From positions 62,001 to 126,000 of the forward strand of contig OZ345357.1 of NCBI GenBank assembly GCA_977006965.1: a DNA stretch of 64,000 nt. The letters are read 5' to 3'. Of this stretch, positions 21,672 to 33,944 are shown piece by piece (position 1 is the stretch's first letter; the number at the start of each line of letters is the position of its first letter). The DNA comes from Phymatolithon calcareum (Eukaryota; Rhodophyta; Florideophyceae; Hapalidiales). The notes beneath the pieces were generated by a model. That model saw only the letters and a program-made list of their open reading frames with translations. It made no database searches and was not told where the DNA came from. The position numbers and the translations under genes are program-made.

Positions 21672-22391
21672 ATGTTTGAAAACGTCAGTAATGGGCATGA
21701 AATTCAATCATCGGGAGCCGCTCATCGCGATGATGAGAATCTTGGACGTTTACGTGGCGGAGAATTTTGCGGTGAACACGGGGATGTTTCTGGAAGCATA
21801 ACTGGAAGCTCTGTGGCACGAAATGTGCGAAACCCTACTCACCTCGTTCTAATAAGTTCCCGAGCCTCTGGGATTGATGATGCTGGTGGCGATGACGGCG
21901 GAAATATCGGTGTTCGCGTTTCCTTCGGCACCCAGAAAGAAACCGTTTCTGGCTCAGACTCTTGTGCTGTATACAACAATGGCATCCCATGCAACTCGTT
22001 GGCGTTCGAAATTTCACTATCTGATAGCTTTAGAGCTCGGTACACCAAAAGAAGAAAACTCTGGAAATCACTTGTTTCAGGACATATTGCACCTGAGCCG
22101 GTGGTATGCAGGCGTCGCGCAAAAGAGAGTACGCTCCGTGAAGCGGTTCTAATCATTTTAGAAGACGTACACGCACTTTCGTGGGGGACGAAGCGGATGC
22201 AAATATCGGTGCAAAATGACTCTCGCGTTTTAGACATTGAGTTTACTGGGCTCACTAGAAAGAGGATACCAGAAGAAATGTACAAAAGCTATCGTGTATG
22301 GCTCAGCGGGACACCACGTCAATTCCAGTATAGACAAATGCATGTGAACCTGCTGAAAGATCCGTTCCTCTGTCAAGGACGTCGTTTTTAA
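21672..22391 (+). CDS. unrecognised 239-codon ORF
   Basis: The longest open frame in a 10-kb stretch without known genes. No signal peptide, membrane segment or motif that I recognise. The C-terminal 60 residues are basic. It may be a fragment of a larger gene with upstream exons, or chance; a shorter ORF overlaps in another frame. Confidence 0.25.
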   Translation: MFENVSNGHEIQSSGAAHRDDENLGRLRGGEFCGEHGDVSGSITGSSVARNVRNPTHLVLISSRASGIDDAGGDDGGNIGVRVSFGTQKETVSGSDSCAVYNNGIPCNSLAFEISLSDSFRARYTKRRKLWKSLVSGHIAPEPVVCRRRAKESTLREAVLIILEDVHALSWGTKRMQISVQNDSRVLDIEFTGLTRKRIPEEMYKSYRVWLSGTPRQFQYRQMHVNLLKDPFLCQGRRF

Positions 22392-24202
22392 AGATCACCA
22401 ACTATTTGACACAAGGCCAACGTAAGAGGAAAACAGCAGTTAAACATGTTTTGGGAACATTCGTGTACGACAATTTGGCTCATGTACGCCCCGTTGTGCG
22501 CGAAAACGTACCATTCCTGGACAAAAACGGAGCCCTTTTTCTGCTCTAGACGCCGCAGAGAAGAGGCGCTCACGGCCGGGACCTTCTGTATTGGATAATG
22601 TGCACGTGTCCGCGCCACCGCCATACTTCCGACACATTCGTGCAAGCCAGCACGGAGAAAACCGCGCTTAAGTTTCCCTCTTCCCTTTTTGTGCGTCCGT
22701 TCCAAGATCGACGACCCAGCCAAAGTCGCCGTACCAAGGACGACGCCGCCGTCTGTTCGCATCTAGATGACTGCAACGTCGACGATATTATTGCGGAACT
22801 TATCCATCCTCACCAAGGCGAAGGCTCGCGCTCATGTCTGACCTGCTCGAAAGCTGAGTTCCCGCAGGGCTGTCGAGTGTTGTCGAGCCGACAATCGGCT
22901 CTTCTTCTGGCGTGTCGCGCTTATCTCTGTTTACATGGTACCACAGTCCTCGCATACTCCAACGTTATTTTTCCGTTCTGTTCGTTTCGCTGTTCTTCAT
23001 CGGGCGTCACGACGACTAGTGGTCTGCTATCATCAAGAATGGCCTAACCCCACATGGCGGAGCCTTGTATATGCGCTTGATCTCCATGTGTACCTGTGTT
23101 TCGGCAAGGTTGTGGAGTGTGCTCCGTGGGTAGCGCGTCTGGTGTCTGTTATCTATTGGGGCCTTTTTTGGCCTGTCTTTCTTTCCTCCTCTTTCTGTCT
23201 ATTCTCTCCCGCTCTTTTCTTCTCTCTCCTCTTGGGATTTTTTCACAGCATGCCACAGGGCAGAAGAGACCAGAGATAGGTTTTTGCAGCCCACTGAATC
23301 TTGTTCTACCAACAAGAAAAGGAACCCTTCCATAGACAAAATCCAGACGAAACGTCTTGGCACTAGGAAAGTTACCCCAAGCGTGTTGAGATCAAGTGTT
23401 TTAGGCGCGATCTCGTTCTGCTTCCTCTCTATCTCTTGTTACGTCTATTACTGAGTTTATATGTTTGATGCTGTTGCAACGTGCAAGCTCGTGAGCCTTA
23501 GTCGATGAGTCCGTTGCTGAGTGTCGGAGATTTCATGAAAGCGCCTAGAGCTTACAGAGATGCGCGACGGCGGCACGTAAGCGGTGACGACCGCTCGCTA
23601 TCCGCAAGCTCTTTCCGGTTGTCGAAGAATCAGAGAAAAACAACAGGTTTGTCCTCTGGTTGCGACCACCCCTTTGGGGGACTTTCGCCAGTCCCGCTTC
23701 GCGGACTGTGCTCCAGCTAGGCGAGCTCGCGCTTACTCGATTCCTGTTGCCGTGTACCCGCTGAGTTGGTGTTCCCACCACACTCACGAACCTCGCGCGG
23801 TCGTTCGGACCTGCAAGGAGGAGTTTGTACAATTTTTAGTAAACTGTTACATTTCCGCTTTCCGCGTTGTACGACACTGAGGGCTTCACTCGTTAGGGCT
23901 GCAACGTAGAGCTTGTGATAGTGACACTACTATCGTGCTTTGTGTGAGAATGATTGTTTGTGCTTTTATTGATACCGTGGCTGTTGGCATGCTGAATTGA
24001 GAGCGTCGTGGCCGCTCTCTGACCGTTGAGTACTTGTCACAAGCTACAAAGCCTTTGCGTTTCTGTTAAATCTATGTAGAATTTAGATAAGTTGTCGAAG
24101 GCGATTAATCGTCGCCTACCAGCGGAATGTGGACTACAAAAAGGTCTAATATATATCTTGAAAGTAAAAATGGGGAAAAACTTCAAAAATCACTACAAAA
24201 CG
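22392..24202. other. unrecognised region with overlapping ORFs
   Basis: Several ORFs of 70-150 codons overlap on both strands (for example 22598-23047 plus and 22388-22762 minus). None shows family motifs. 23180-23260 is a pyrimidine-rich run. Confidence 0.35.
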
Positions 24203-24706
24203 TCAGCAGATGTGTTGATAACTTTTAAATAAAATCTTCCTTTCTTCTTCTTCTTCTCTTGGGCTTTTCTCTCCCATGTGGCGTCGGGTTCTTTTGGATC
24301 CTGGCGCTACAGTCATATTTTTCGGGGGTAACTGTGACAGACCACAATCGGGGCAAAAATTATAGCGATTTCGAGCCATGGCACTGAGTCCGGTACCATT
24401 ATTTCTGGTAGAGAAGCCATTATTTTCATCGTTCTTGCATTCGGGCGAAATATATTGTGCGGGACAATCCATGCTTAGGCTTGACCCAAGCGGTGGATAA
24501 TACTTGACGGTTCCGTTGGTGTTATGAAAAATACATTTCTTGTACGCCAAAACTTTTGTAAAGATGTTCCGATGGTAGTTGGCTCCGGAATCGCCAACAG
24601 GGAAACTTGAAATGCCAGTTTGCACCAATTTTTTGGTATTCTTGTCTGCAGTAACTAACGGGCCACCAGAAGCTCCTTGGCAAATTCCGGTCCCGCAGAG
24701 CTCATC
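24203..24706 (-). pseudogene. trypsin-like serine protease, last-exon fragment
   Basis: Reading the minus strand from 24706, the frame gives a Cys-rich start, then GASGGPLV with the catalytic Ser, a conserved QTGISSF strand, and a tail. It is clearly related to the second exon of the gene at 43267-44768 (shared GASGGPLV, IGISSF/TGISSF, YHYTNGT/FHNTNGT, PPLGSS). An AG splice acceptor precedes it (minus strand, just above 24706) and the same frame is closed by TAA upstream. I found no matching first exon (His and Asp) within the next 500 bp, before the hAT at 25251. It is probably a gene fragment; a distant exon cannot be excluded. Confidence 0.7.
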
Positions 24707-25250
24707 CTGACGTTTATATTATTGCAAAGATAATTTTCATGGATGAAAGAGACGACAGATGTTTCTTCATATCACTACACGCCGAGCACTCGTGCGCTGT
24801 CTTCTCTGTCTGACATGCACAATAGGATTGCTGCGTTTTGTACTGCGAAAAGACGCTGTCTCTCATTCGTGTAGAATTTTGTCATTCAAATATTGAGTCA
24901 AGTTCAGCGCAAAGTGACAGCAATGCCTGCACTTTAGTAGAGTATGCAAACATCGCTGTTCCCGATGAAACAAGTCTACATGCTCTCTTCGCACTTTTGG
25001 TCACGGTGCCGGTGTACATCCTAAAATAGATAATAGTTTGACCACTAGCCTGCCCAATGCTCAAGCGATCGTACAAAGAGGAACGATCATCTTGCTTTGA
25101 AGGTTGCTACTAAATGTTACACGCCTTGTAAATGCCTATCAAAAGTGCGAGCTGAACAGTATGATCTTTGATCTGGGCCGTTGTTATTAAAACAATCTAG
25201 CTTACTAGCACGGGCAGCGGTGCCCAGGGAATGTTGGATAGTGCTGCAAG

Positions 25251-27717
25251 CAGGCTTGTAACCAAATTAATTGCAATCTGCAATCCCAATCTGTATTGCA
25301 AACCCCTCCACGTATTGCAATCTGCATTGCACTACGTTCGGATTGTTCAATACGTATTGCAATGACGTGGACCCGACATCAACTGTAAACTGGGTACATG
25401 CCACGCTATTACTGATGAGTACGGTTGCCTGGCGTGCTTCCGCATTTAAAGGCCTTTCGTTACGTACAAGTTTTACATCGGCAGAAATCTAGATTTGTAC
25501 AAAACAATTATGATACTGGACATGCTCTGATGAGTTCGTTCGTCCGGCAATCAGCAGCAATTAAAGGTCCCGCGCTACTTACTTATAAGATGAAACGTAG
25601 ATGCCATTCTGTGCTGAGTACGTTCGTCTCACTGTAACACTAACGTCGCCCATTACCGAATTAATAGAGTTCAAGATATTCGATAGCCTGTTCCATGTCA
25701 TCGCATCTCCAAGAACCTTATGACTATTCCAAAATCATAACCAAACGACGTCGTCGTCGGCCTGATGTCCTTTGTGGGGAAAGAGACAAGCATATCCATC
25801 ATATCGGGTGAGCAACACGAGAGACACTATCTCCATTACCGTTGCTCGAAGCCGTAATGTCCGACTTCTATTGTTTCATTTCTCGACAAGACAGGGTTGA
25901 AAAACCCGTACAACCACCTGAAACGTTGCTACAGCAAATGCAAACTTCTCATGAACAGGAATCAGTGCTCAATCAAACGTATCAGGATGCGCTATCCGCT
26001 TTCATGGAGAAAGATGGTACGGTCAAGATCCATTTTCATAAACGTGCGCTATCTGAGTACGACAGAGCGGTGTGGGGATATCTGCGCTTGATCGTCATGA
26101 AGAACCTTCCTTTGTACTACGTGGAAGATGAGGACGTACGACAACTTTCCCGATTCTCAGTCCCCCTGTGCCGGGCTGCGCTCATTGAAATCATCTTTCA
26201 GCTCGTTGGACTTGTTGAGAAACGCATTGCATGCGAGTTGAGGAGCACAATCGGAGCGCTGTTGCATGACGGATGGCCCTGTGGCAGTATGCAATATGTT
26301 GGAGCTATTGCTTCATACTGTTCGACTACTACAATTCGCGTCCGTTCAGGTGTTCCGTCCAGAAAACTCCAAGACTTGTATTGCTGGGTCTCTCTCCATT
26401 GGGCAAGGTTGATGATGACTCATCGATCGATGAAGCGACACGACTGAACGCCCAGGCGCATCTGCACTATTACCGCATCATTTTGCCGTTTTACGGTCGT
26501 ATTCTGGATACACGGCGACCAACCGACGAATTGCACGTTTGAGTGGCATTCCTCATATCGGCTGTAACAGCGATAAGCTGAACCTGGAAGTTAACCGAAT
26601 GGTAGAAAACCACGCCAATATGCGTGACAATATCGATTCTGTGCACGATTTGAAGAACGCAGCTATCCTCCGAAACTTGATTGATTTGCGGCCAGTGATG
26701 CATAACCAAACGTTTAGGTCCGGGAAGGTGGATATGTTGAAGCGATTCGTGCGAATCCGTGACGAACTAGCTGAAGTGAGTTCATTGCACGACGGTAATT
26801 TGCATATTGGGACCACATTTCGGTTTGAAAGGAAGGTCAAGCATTACAAGATGATGCTGGATGAGATCGACGTAGTGACGATATATATGCAAACTCAGGG
26901 TACACATCGGCGTCCTGTGGACAAGACCTCGATATCTTAATTGACTCTATAGCCGAGGAGAAAAACGACGGTCGTTCCGTGTTCTACCGCTGTCAGCTCG
27001 GCACTCACTACATTTCTGGGGTGGCAGGAGACCTGGTACCTGAAGCGCATTTTGAGTCCAGTGTCCGAAAAATCCAAGATGGGCCGTCATTTGATCTCTC
27101 CGAGGAGGAAAAAGATGCTGTATCAAGTCTGAAGATCAAGAGCGGAGATGAGAGTTGTTCTACCGAAGAAACTTCCAGTGAACACGACAGCCCATCCAAA
27201 GTTCCATGGATGGTGGAACGCCTTGCGAAACGCCGAAAGATAGGAGATCACGAAGAGGAATACGCCAATTGTGATTTCGTGTTGGGCTCAGTCCTAGAAG
27301 TAGAGCGCCTCTGGAGTGTTGCAAAGCATGTGCTAACGTCCAGCAGGCGTAGGATGACTCCTCAACTGTTCGAAGCACTTGTTTTCTTGAAAGTTAACTG
27401 CTGTTTTTGGGACGCTCAACTCGTAAGCGAGGAAATCGAAGGAAAACGCTCAGATGAGGGGAAAGCAAGGGTGCGGGAACACAACATTTGGGAGGAGCAG
27501 TCATCAGGTAGCGTCTAGTTCTTTGCCATAGATTCTGTTCGATCACTGAGCCGGGGTACAAGCGTTTCTACGTATATAACAGGGATATTGATTGTAATGA
27601 GGATTGCTGCGAAATCTTGAATTGCAATATGTATTGCTGCGAGATCTAAGGTGCAATCCGTATTGCGGATTGCAATTTTGGCTCCAATCCGTTGCAATCG
27701 TATTGTTTACAAGCCTG
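25251..27717 (+). mobile_element. full-length hAT transposon, decayed
   Basis: A 2467-bp element with ends CAGGCTTGTAA and TTACAAGCCTG. It is flanked by the 8-bp duplication GCTGCAAG/ACTGCAAG (25243-25250 and 27718-27725, one mismatch). Both subterminal regions are packed with ATTGCAAT-type words, about ten in all, likely transposase-binding sites. Inside is a frameshifted hAT transposase. Confidence 0.88.
25842..27518 (+). pseudogene. hAT transposase, frameshifted
   Basis: A hAT-family DDE transposase that would act on the ends described for this element. The reading passes through several frames: 25842-26447 (N-terminal part, RLIVMKNLPLYYVED and an LHDGW region), 26273-26542 (LLGLSPLGK, YYRIILPFYGRILDT), 26539-26940 (IPHIGCNSDKLNLEVN, then a DLRPV region) and 26979-27518 (HFESSVRKI, a MVERLAKRRK linker and the dimerisation block SVLEVERLWSVAKHVL...SRRRMTPQLFEALVFLKVN). 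The domain order is that of an Ac/Hermes-type protein similar to families common in oomycete and algal genomes. The frame changes do not coincide with obvious introns, so I call it dead. Confidence 0.85.
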
Positions 27718-27725
27718 ACTGCAAG

Positions 27726-28533
27726 CAACCTGTGCGAGGCATCAAATGCTTCACCTTCGTAGCATATTTGCTCCTTTTTGGAGTCTCAACTACCGTCTGT
27801 GCTTCGTTTATGCAGATTCGCTCTGTTTGTGGAAAATTGGGGCTTCAGATGCTTCATAGAATTAAATTTTTGAACCTGACGAGTTTTGATTTTATTTTCA
27901 TTGAACGGGGGGAGGACGATTAGAGTTTACTGTACAATCAAAACGTTGAAGTTCGCGCACTTTGGTTTCCTCTGGTTTAACAACAAGTACTTTTCCAAAT
28001 GTTCACCTTGCATTTGCTGAGCTCGTATTCAGTAACGAGCCATCAGCCACTCGTAGAATACTGTAGATTTGGTCTGTAGGGCAGCGCCAACGCTGCGGTA
28101 TGAATAGTTTCCACCAGTTGGCAAGGCAAGCCTACTGACGGGGCAAGAAACAGTGTAAAAGCATTGGAAAGCGCGCTGACACGTAGAACAATATGAGATT
28201 GTATAGAAATAGAGTGAGAATGAGAGTGAGAGACAGAGACAAAACGTAGGTAGTAACCAATAACCTAAAAAGAGGGGTCCTGCAATTTTCGGACAGCACC
28301 CTAATTTTCCAGACTTATGACATGTCCATAGAAGAAATTAAATTTCACCATATTGGCCCATTTTGGTGTGTACTCGCCGAAATGCTCCATTTTGGCTTGG
28401 CGCCAGGCTTGAAACTTATGATGAAATTTAATTTAAAATCTGCCCATTGCATTTCCCGGGTACAAAAGCATAGTGCGCCAAATTTTTGGGGCCCAAATCG
28501 AAACATTAACCGCCACACTACATAAAAAGCAAA
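27726..28533. other. unrecognised intergenic stretch
   Basis: No gene or repeat recognised. A purine-rich GAGAGTGAGAG-type stretch lies near 28210-28240. Confidence 0.35.
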
Positions 28534-29226
28534 ATGTCGATGCTCCGCCGGTCCGTTTCTCTTTTTCGATGGGCTACAGGAACAGCGCAATATCCTGCAG
28601 GCCATCATGGTGCACTCTGGGACAGAAAAAAGGCAGAAAAGCGAAGAGCCGATGCTGCTGCTGCGGTGCAGCAGAAATTGATGACGTACAGGTCTGCCGC
28701 CGCCAGGTTCCATTTGTCGAAGTCAACCATTTGCGACGCTGTCGTCCGCGCCACACGAGCGGCAGATGGACCCCTGGATGCTACAAAACTACTCGGTGTG
28801 GCGCGCCCACGCTCTCTGCATGATGTCGCTTGCGTCCTGTCTGTGACCGAGCTAGAAAACTTAATGGAAGAGAAGCGCGTGCTTGCATGTGAGGGCGTCA
28901 TTGGTAAGACCGTAACTATTACCGTATCGGGGTACGTGGACACCTGAAATGGTGTTGTCCTCGCATCAGAACAAGCCCTCACTGTGGCAAGAGACAAAGA
29001 GTCGCGCGATGAACAGAAGCGGCTGTGTGAGCAGTTGGAAGCGAACAGAAAACACCTTGCGGCTGCGCGGCGGAAACAGAGAGTGTGGCGTCCAACCCGA
29101 CTATCATACTCCTATACAAATAGCTCCCTTCAAATTGTCATTACAGCTTGCATTTACAGCAAGCCATTACAGATCGCATTACAATCATTACAGTACCATA
29201 GGTTTCGATGCGTACTTACACAATGA
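28534..29226 (+). pseudogene. pogo/CENP-B-like transposase remnant
   Basis: One frame is open from 28534 to a TGA at 28945-28947 and again to 29226. The N-terminal half has a Psq-type helix-turn-helix (YRSAAARFHLSKSTICDAV), as in pogo-family transposases. The second half (LASEQALTVARDKESRDEQK and a Lys/Arg-rich helix) resembles the charged tail that follows the DDE domain in that family. The DDE core itself is absent, so this looks like an internally deleted copy with an added stop. Family assignment is tentative and I could not find its inverted repeats. Confidence 0.45.
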
Positions 29227-29299
29227 AGGATCACCAAGGGCAAACCCTAGAACAGCTGCTTACAGCTTACATCTGTTTACACTGTAAGCACCTCGGGGG

Positions 29300-30022
29300 C
29301 GCCTGCAGCGGGCTAGGAAGCCGCCAAGCGGCTTCCAGATTCTTCCATTGATCTAATTCTCATACTGCCAAGTCATCTTTTGATCCATTGTTTTTTCTAT
29401 AAAGGTCGGCGCTTCGCACTGCCCTTGGTTTTCCGCCAGGGAAACAACCCGACGAACCCCAGTGTGCCTTCCTGTGCGATTCACAAACCCACAGAGAGAC
29501 AGAAAGCAGATAGAACGATCGGAGAGAGCGAAATGGGCTACACGAGCAAGACTGTGCAATATAGACGTCGCGCACCGGGTGAATGTGCGGTCCATGAAAG
29601 AAAGGCGAGCCATTACGCGGTTTCGGAAGTCTCTGTGGGATGCCGATTCTGTTCTTCCAACTGCTGGCTGAGGTGTAAAAAAGGATTAAAATTTTGATAC
29701 TTTGCGTCCGAGTAATTGAGGCGCAAAATGGAGTTTTTTCAGTGCCGGAACGGTTGCCGTCCTAATTCCGATGCTTACCAGGACTTGCATCTGCTGCAAT
29801 CGATTAGCAAAAAATGATTATTAGCTGGTGACTACGCTTCGATTGGTAAAAAAATCGCGATTGTTTGATGTGGTTTTCCATTTTTTAATTGAAAAATGTC
29901 CAACTTGTCCGAAAATTGCAGGAACCCCCCTTACTCTAAGAGTTCAACAGTATCAAACTTACCCTACTGCCAAGGATGTTGAATTATCTGCCGACGATGT
30001 CGGCAACACACTCATCTTTTCA
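29300..30022. other. unrecognised stretch
   Basis: A 105-codon ORF at 29380-29697 has no recognisable features. Nothing else is seen. Confidence 0.35.
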
Positions 30023-30182
30023 TTTGATTATCAATACCGAGGAAAAAAGTTTCGGACTTACAAAGTTTCTAATGCACCTGAGCTGACGCTCCTCGTCCAT
30101 TTGATTTGATTATCAATGCCGAGGAAAAAAGTTCCGGACTTACAAAGTTTCTCATGCACCTGAGCTGGCGTTCCTCGTCTGA
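30023..30182 (+). repeat. 82-bp tandem duplication with a third decayed unit
   Basis: Units start at 30023 and 30105 (TTTGATTATCAAT...GAGGAAAAAAGT). A weaker third unit follows to about 30260. The third part shares the words GAAGACATCTTGCCGAA and AGTTTCTGACCA with the 55-bp repeat at 47184-47330. Confidence 0.75.
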
Positions 30183-30904
30183 ATCACAGCATCCGGGCCT
30201 ACGAAGTTTCTGACCAAGCGAGCTGGAAGACATCTTGCCGAACCTACTACATCTCGACGACGGATTACAGTCTCAGGAGTTTCACTGATTGCTTTTAGAA
30301 TAAACAACTATTCAGTTGCTTCAAAAAACATTGTGTTCTACCACGCGTCATATTGAGTCTCAGAGGCAAGAAAATTCGTTCATGACCTTCGGAAAAGCGG
30401 GTCCTATTTGTCGATATTCGAAGTCCAGAAGGAGAACTGGCAGCATCAAGTGGGTGGTGACCAGCTGCTGCAGCGCACATCCTGCAGACAAGCAACAAAG
30501 CTTCGGATGCACGGGAAAGCTCGCTGTACTCGAGCATTACTGATATGTCCTCCTTGCGCATATCTCACGCTGTTTCGTCAACCTCAACATGGGCGTCATC
30601 TTAAAAAGCATTCGTTCGTTCTTCGTCGCTTGTCTTTTTCGATCATCGCATTGCTCCTACTACCGCGTACTGTCTCACAGCGGACGCATTTTCTGTTCGA
30701 GTGAAAGTCTTGCTCTTTTGGGCAAATAGAGGTCAGAGATTTGTATGTTCTCTGTTTTTTTATTTAAGATGGGGGGCATCGTCGTACTTAGAAGTTGCGT
30801 AAACAATGTAGAATCAATCTATCGTATATGGGAGATTCCTTCATTTATTCATTTTGCCTTTCCACTTGTGGGGCTAGCAGCGACTCGAGGGCAAATCTAT
30901 CCTA

Positions 30905-31699
30905 TTGTTAGCGAGTTGGACTGCAGCTTTCACGTCTAGTCCAGGTACTTTACCAAAGCTTGATTCTGGCGTTGTTCTGACGCATTGTAGTAGCACCTGG
31001 CGGCCAGGCGCCACTCGCCTATTCGAAGAATGTGTCCAAGCCACTACCATTGCAGGTCTCTGGCCCGCATTACCACGTCGATGGTGGATGTCCTGGCTTA
31101 GTCGGTTATTGGGCATCTTGCACTTGTTAACTTGATCTACCAATTGAGATCCCTGACTTTCGTTGCTGGCGCTCAGCCCCTTGAATGCAGTTAAGACATT
31201 CAAGGCGTTGATACAACCAAGGTGGGAGTATGGCACGCACTTGACGCCATTGACGTCAAGAGTTCAGACAGCGAATTCAGAAGTTGAGACGACATTTTTC
31301 GCACAAGAATTCGGTCCAATCGCGAAAAACTGGTACGTCAGATTTCGCCCTCTTGGCCACATACACAATGCCGAACACAGGAGACTCGTTCTAGCGCTCA
31401 AAATGCTGGAACGAGCCAGATCGAAGAAAAGGAGCCTTCTGGTTGTCCCAATCGAGGAAAGAGAAGTGGAGGAACTTCAATAGGTTAGTCAAGACATATT
31501 GGCAATGTTGCTCTGCGACCTTTTCGAGACGGCATTGACCTTCCTCGAGCAAGGAGTTTCAGAAATTCGTTGCGGTACTTGTTCTTCAAAGACGAAGGAG
31601 ACATCTTGGAATCCAACAGATGTAGAAAAATTCCGTACTATCTGCCGAGGTGCATCCCGGCGATCATCAGACTCCGGGAAACAAGCCACCGCCAATTAG
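30905..31699 (+). pseudogene. LINE reverse transcriptase 3' remnant
   Basis: The frame 31163-31483 contains FKALIQPRWEYGTHL, which resembles the thumb-region start of LINE RTs (K..I.P..EYG), followed by a typical helix-rich basic stretch. Flanking frames 30905-31135 and 31499-31699 may be its neighbours after frameshifts. No palm motif is present. Divergence is high and the family is not assignable. Confidence 0.4.
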
Positions 31700-31884
31700 C
31701 GGTTAAGTGAGCATTCTGGCGGTCCCCCCCTGCAATGAGCACAACTCTTCGTGCAGACATATTCAGTGATACCGTACCACCAGCTGGCTAATAAACCTCG
31801 CACAATATCTGTATTAGTCGTTATGCAAGCACTCGTTCGGTCATCAGAAGGTGAAGACCAAAATTATCAAATGAGCTTGCTTTT

Positions 31885-33306
31885 TCAAATTATGCGTTCT
31901 CCAATGACTATAACATTTTCTGTGTGAAGCCGAAGAATATCATCTTCCATTTCTATAAGTAGATCATTTCTAGACACCTGGGGCTCGTCCGTTTCGTTCG
32001 AAGTAATAGAACAGTGCCAATGGGCCTTACTCGATAGCAGCAGAGATCCTATTCTGACCTCATCATTTTCGACTCGCGAGCACCCCTTCCATTTTCGAAA
32101 TACGAATACTGCTCCGCCTGGACTCATGATGATTGCGAGCTTGAAAGATAAGACCGCCACCCAAACCCAAGAAACTTTTGTAATTTTTTGTCTCTTTAAA
32201 TTTTCACGATTCTCTTCCCTGCCCCAGACCCGTACATTGCAGCATAGGCTTACGCTAAAGTGAACAAATCGCGCCCATTGTACTGCAACCTGTCGTCTAA
32301 TTTCCACTCAGCCCCTTTAGCCTTCTTGCAGTCGAACAGCAAGTTATTAAGTTCTTGTGATTCGGTATTCTGAGCCTTGTCGCGGAGAATTGGATAGACG
32401 CCTTCGATAGGAGTTCCGTTACCATCGCAAAGATGGGTCTCATTCCGTATATTGATGGACGCCCGACACGGGCTGTAGCTCAGTTGAGGAATGCAGCCAT
32501 GAATTGTATTCTCACAGCGGAAATATAAGTGCTTATACAGCAACACCTGGGAACACTTTTTGAGCAGTTTCGAGTCTGCTCCACAGGAGGATGTGATATT
32601 TGATGCGACTTGCGATTTGCATGTCGTGAACGGTGACTTCTGAAAATGGGAGCATCCCCCTGTGGTTCTGGAAGACCGTGTTCAGTACCTGCAACTGACG
32701 TCTTCGCGTTTGGGGCTTGAACACTTGTACATCGACTCCTCCAGTATCTGCGGAATGTATGCCGTTAAATTGACCGTTTCAGGGTGAGGAAAGAAATCGA
32801 ACTCTATCAGATTTGATATGCGTGAGAGATTGAGCCCACAGACTTTTTTGTCACGAACTTCTCCGTAATAGATTGTCGAGTTTGTCCGACCTTGACACCC
32901 TTCCCAGAAGAGTTTCCTTGGCACAAGCGAGGTGGAGTCTTCATGCCTTCCGAATTTGCCAAGAACGGTATCGCTCGCCTTCATCTCAGCGGATTTGGGT
33001 ACTTTCTTGCGCACAAAAGACGTACTTGAGATGCAGATTACCGTAAAGGAAGCGATACGAATGAACGCCAAAATGTAAAAACTCGTCTTTTGGCGCATGC
33101 AAGTCCAACTCCAACACCGAAAATGCTGGGCAGAAGAAAGAAAAAGGTTCTGTTCTCCCTTGAACTGCGCATATGGAATTTGAAAGTCCTGCTAATTCGG
33201 CTGTGAGGTAGTAATCGGCGGCCAGTAGCACATCGAACAGCAAGAAGTTTCGGGAGTTCAGGACAAGCGAGGAGACGCTGACAGTTATTTCCGGCACTTT
33301 GTCCAT
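31885..33306 (-). CDS. predicted single-pass membrane protein, paralogue of the 33945-35616 gene
   Basis: No known family recognised. The coding sense was worked out by comparing it with the neighbouring plus-strand copy. Exon pieces on the minus strand: 33306 to about 33000 (VLNSRNFLLFDVLL, Cys-rich ectodomain), about 33000-32700 in another frame (YYGEVRDKKVCGLNL), 32546-32254 (YLYFRCENTIHGC), and 32191-31885 with a hydrophobic segment (VSWVWVAVLSFK...) and a tail of about 70 residues. Two introns are well supported: 32547-32699 (GTCAGT...CCCAG) and 32192-32253 (GTAAGC...AAAGAG). Both restore frame and homology. The frame change near 33000 has no good intron and may be a frameshift, so the gene may be dead. 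The first exon is uncertain and may extend upstream. The product is probably exposed at the surface or in the secretory pathway. Confidence 0.55.
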
Positions 33307-33439
33307 TTTGAGGTTGGGGCAGATGTACCAGTCTGAGATTAGGGCAGGAGTGCATTGCAGCTTGTTCTGTGCCTTTCACAAGATGTCCTGATCTTCTCGC
33401 GGGGTTTAAATTTCTGCCGCTTGCCTTGAACGAGTGCAC

Positions 33440-33944
33440 CTGCCTAGCGCATCAAATGGATGCACTGTTCAGCACAACAGTATTGCAGAGTCTGAGAATA
33501 TGAGCGTCGCCGTTTGGAAAATACTCGGCATGCGCCCCTGGTCCCACCGACCAGGCAAGGTCAACAGTCCAGTAATCACAGAATAATTAATCGTTATTTT
33601 TATGTTCTATTTTCGTAGAACCAGAGCGAATTCTTCATGAGATGGTGACCGAAGCTGTATAACGTTCGTCTCTCCATTTGGCATTTGCATCACGTGCGAT
33701 GAGAATAGCTGTACGCATTACATACATCATTTATGCATACCACGCAGCGCATATCCCTCGATTCGAAAGTTGCATTTCTGTCTACATCTGAGATAAAACC
33801 AGATCTTCTGCCTCTACATCCGGTCCCAGTCCGCAGCTCAACTTGCCTTTTTTAAAATCCTCCAAGTGCTAAGGCGACGGCAAACACTAGCTCGCTTGGA
33901 ACCAGTATTCTTGCCTGTTTCGACGCAGGTTCTCCGTTTCAGAT
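33440..33944. other. intergenic region between the head-to-head paralogues
   Basis: About 500 bp between divergent genes. It should hold both promoters and perhaps short first exons. I see no certain elements. Confidence 0.4.

Noticed and set aside
22388-23880. Several overlapping ORFs of 70-150 codons as possible genes
   Set aside because: They overlap in different frames and strands, show no motif, and no single frame stands out.
29093-29290. Six CATTACAG-like words and a TTACAGC...GCTGTAA-like end resembling a hAT terminus
   Set aside because: I could not find a matching opposite end or a duplication.
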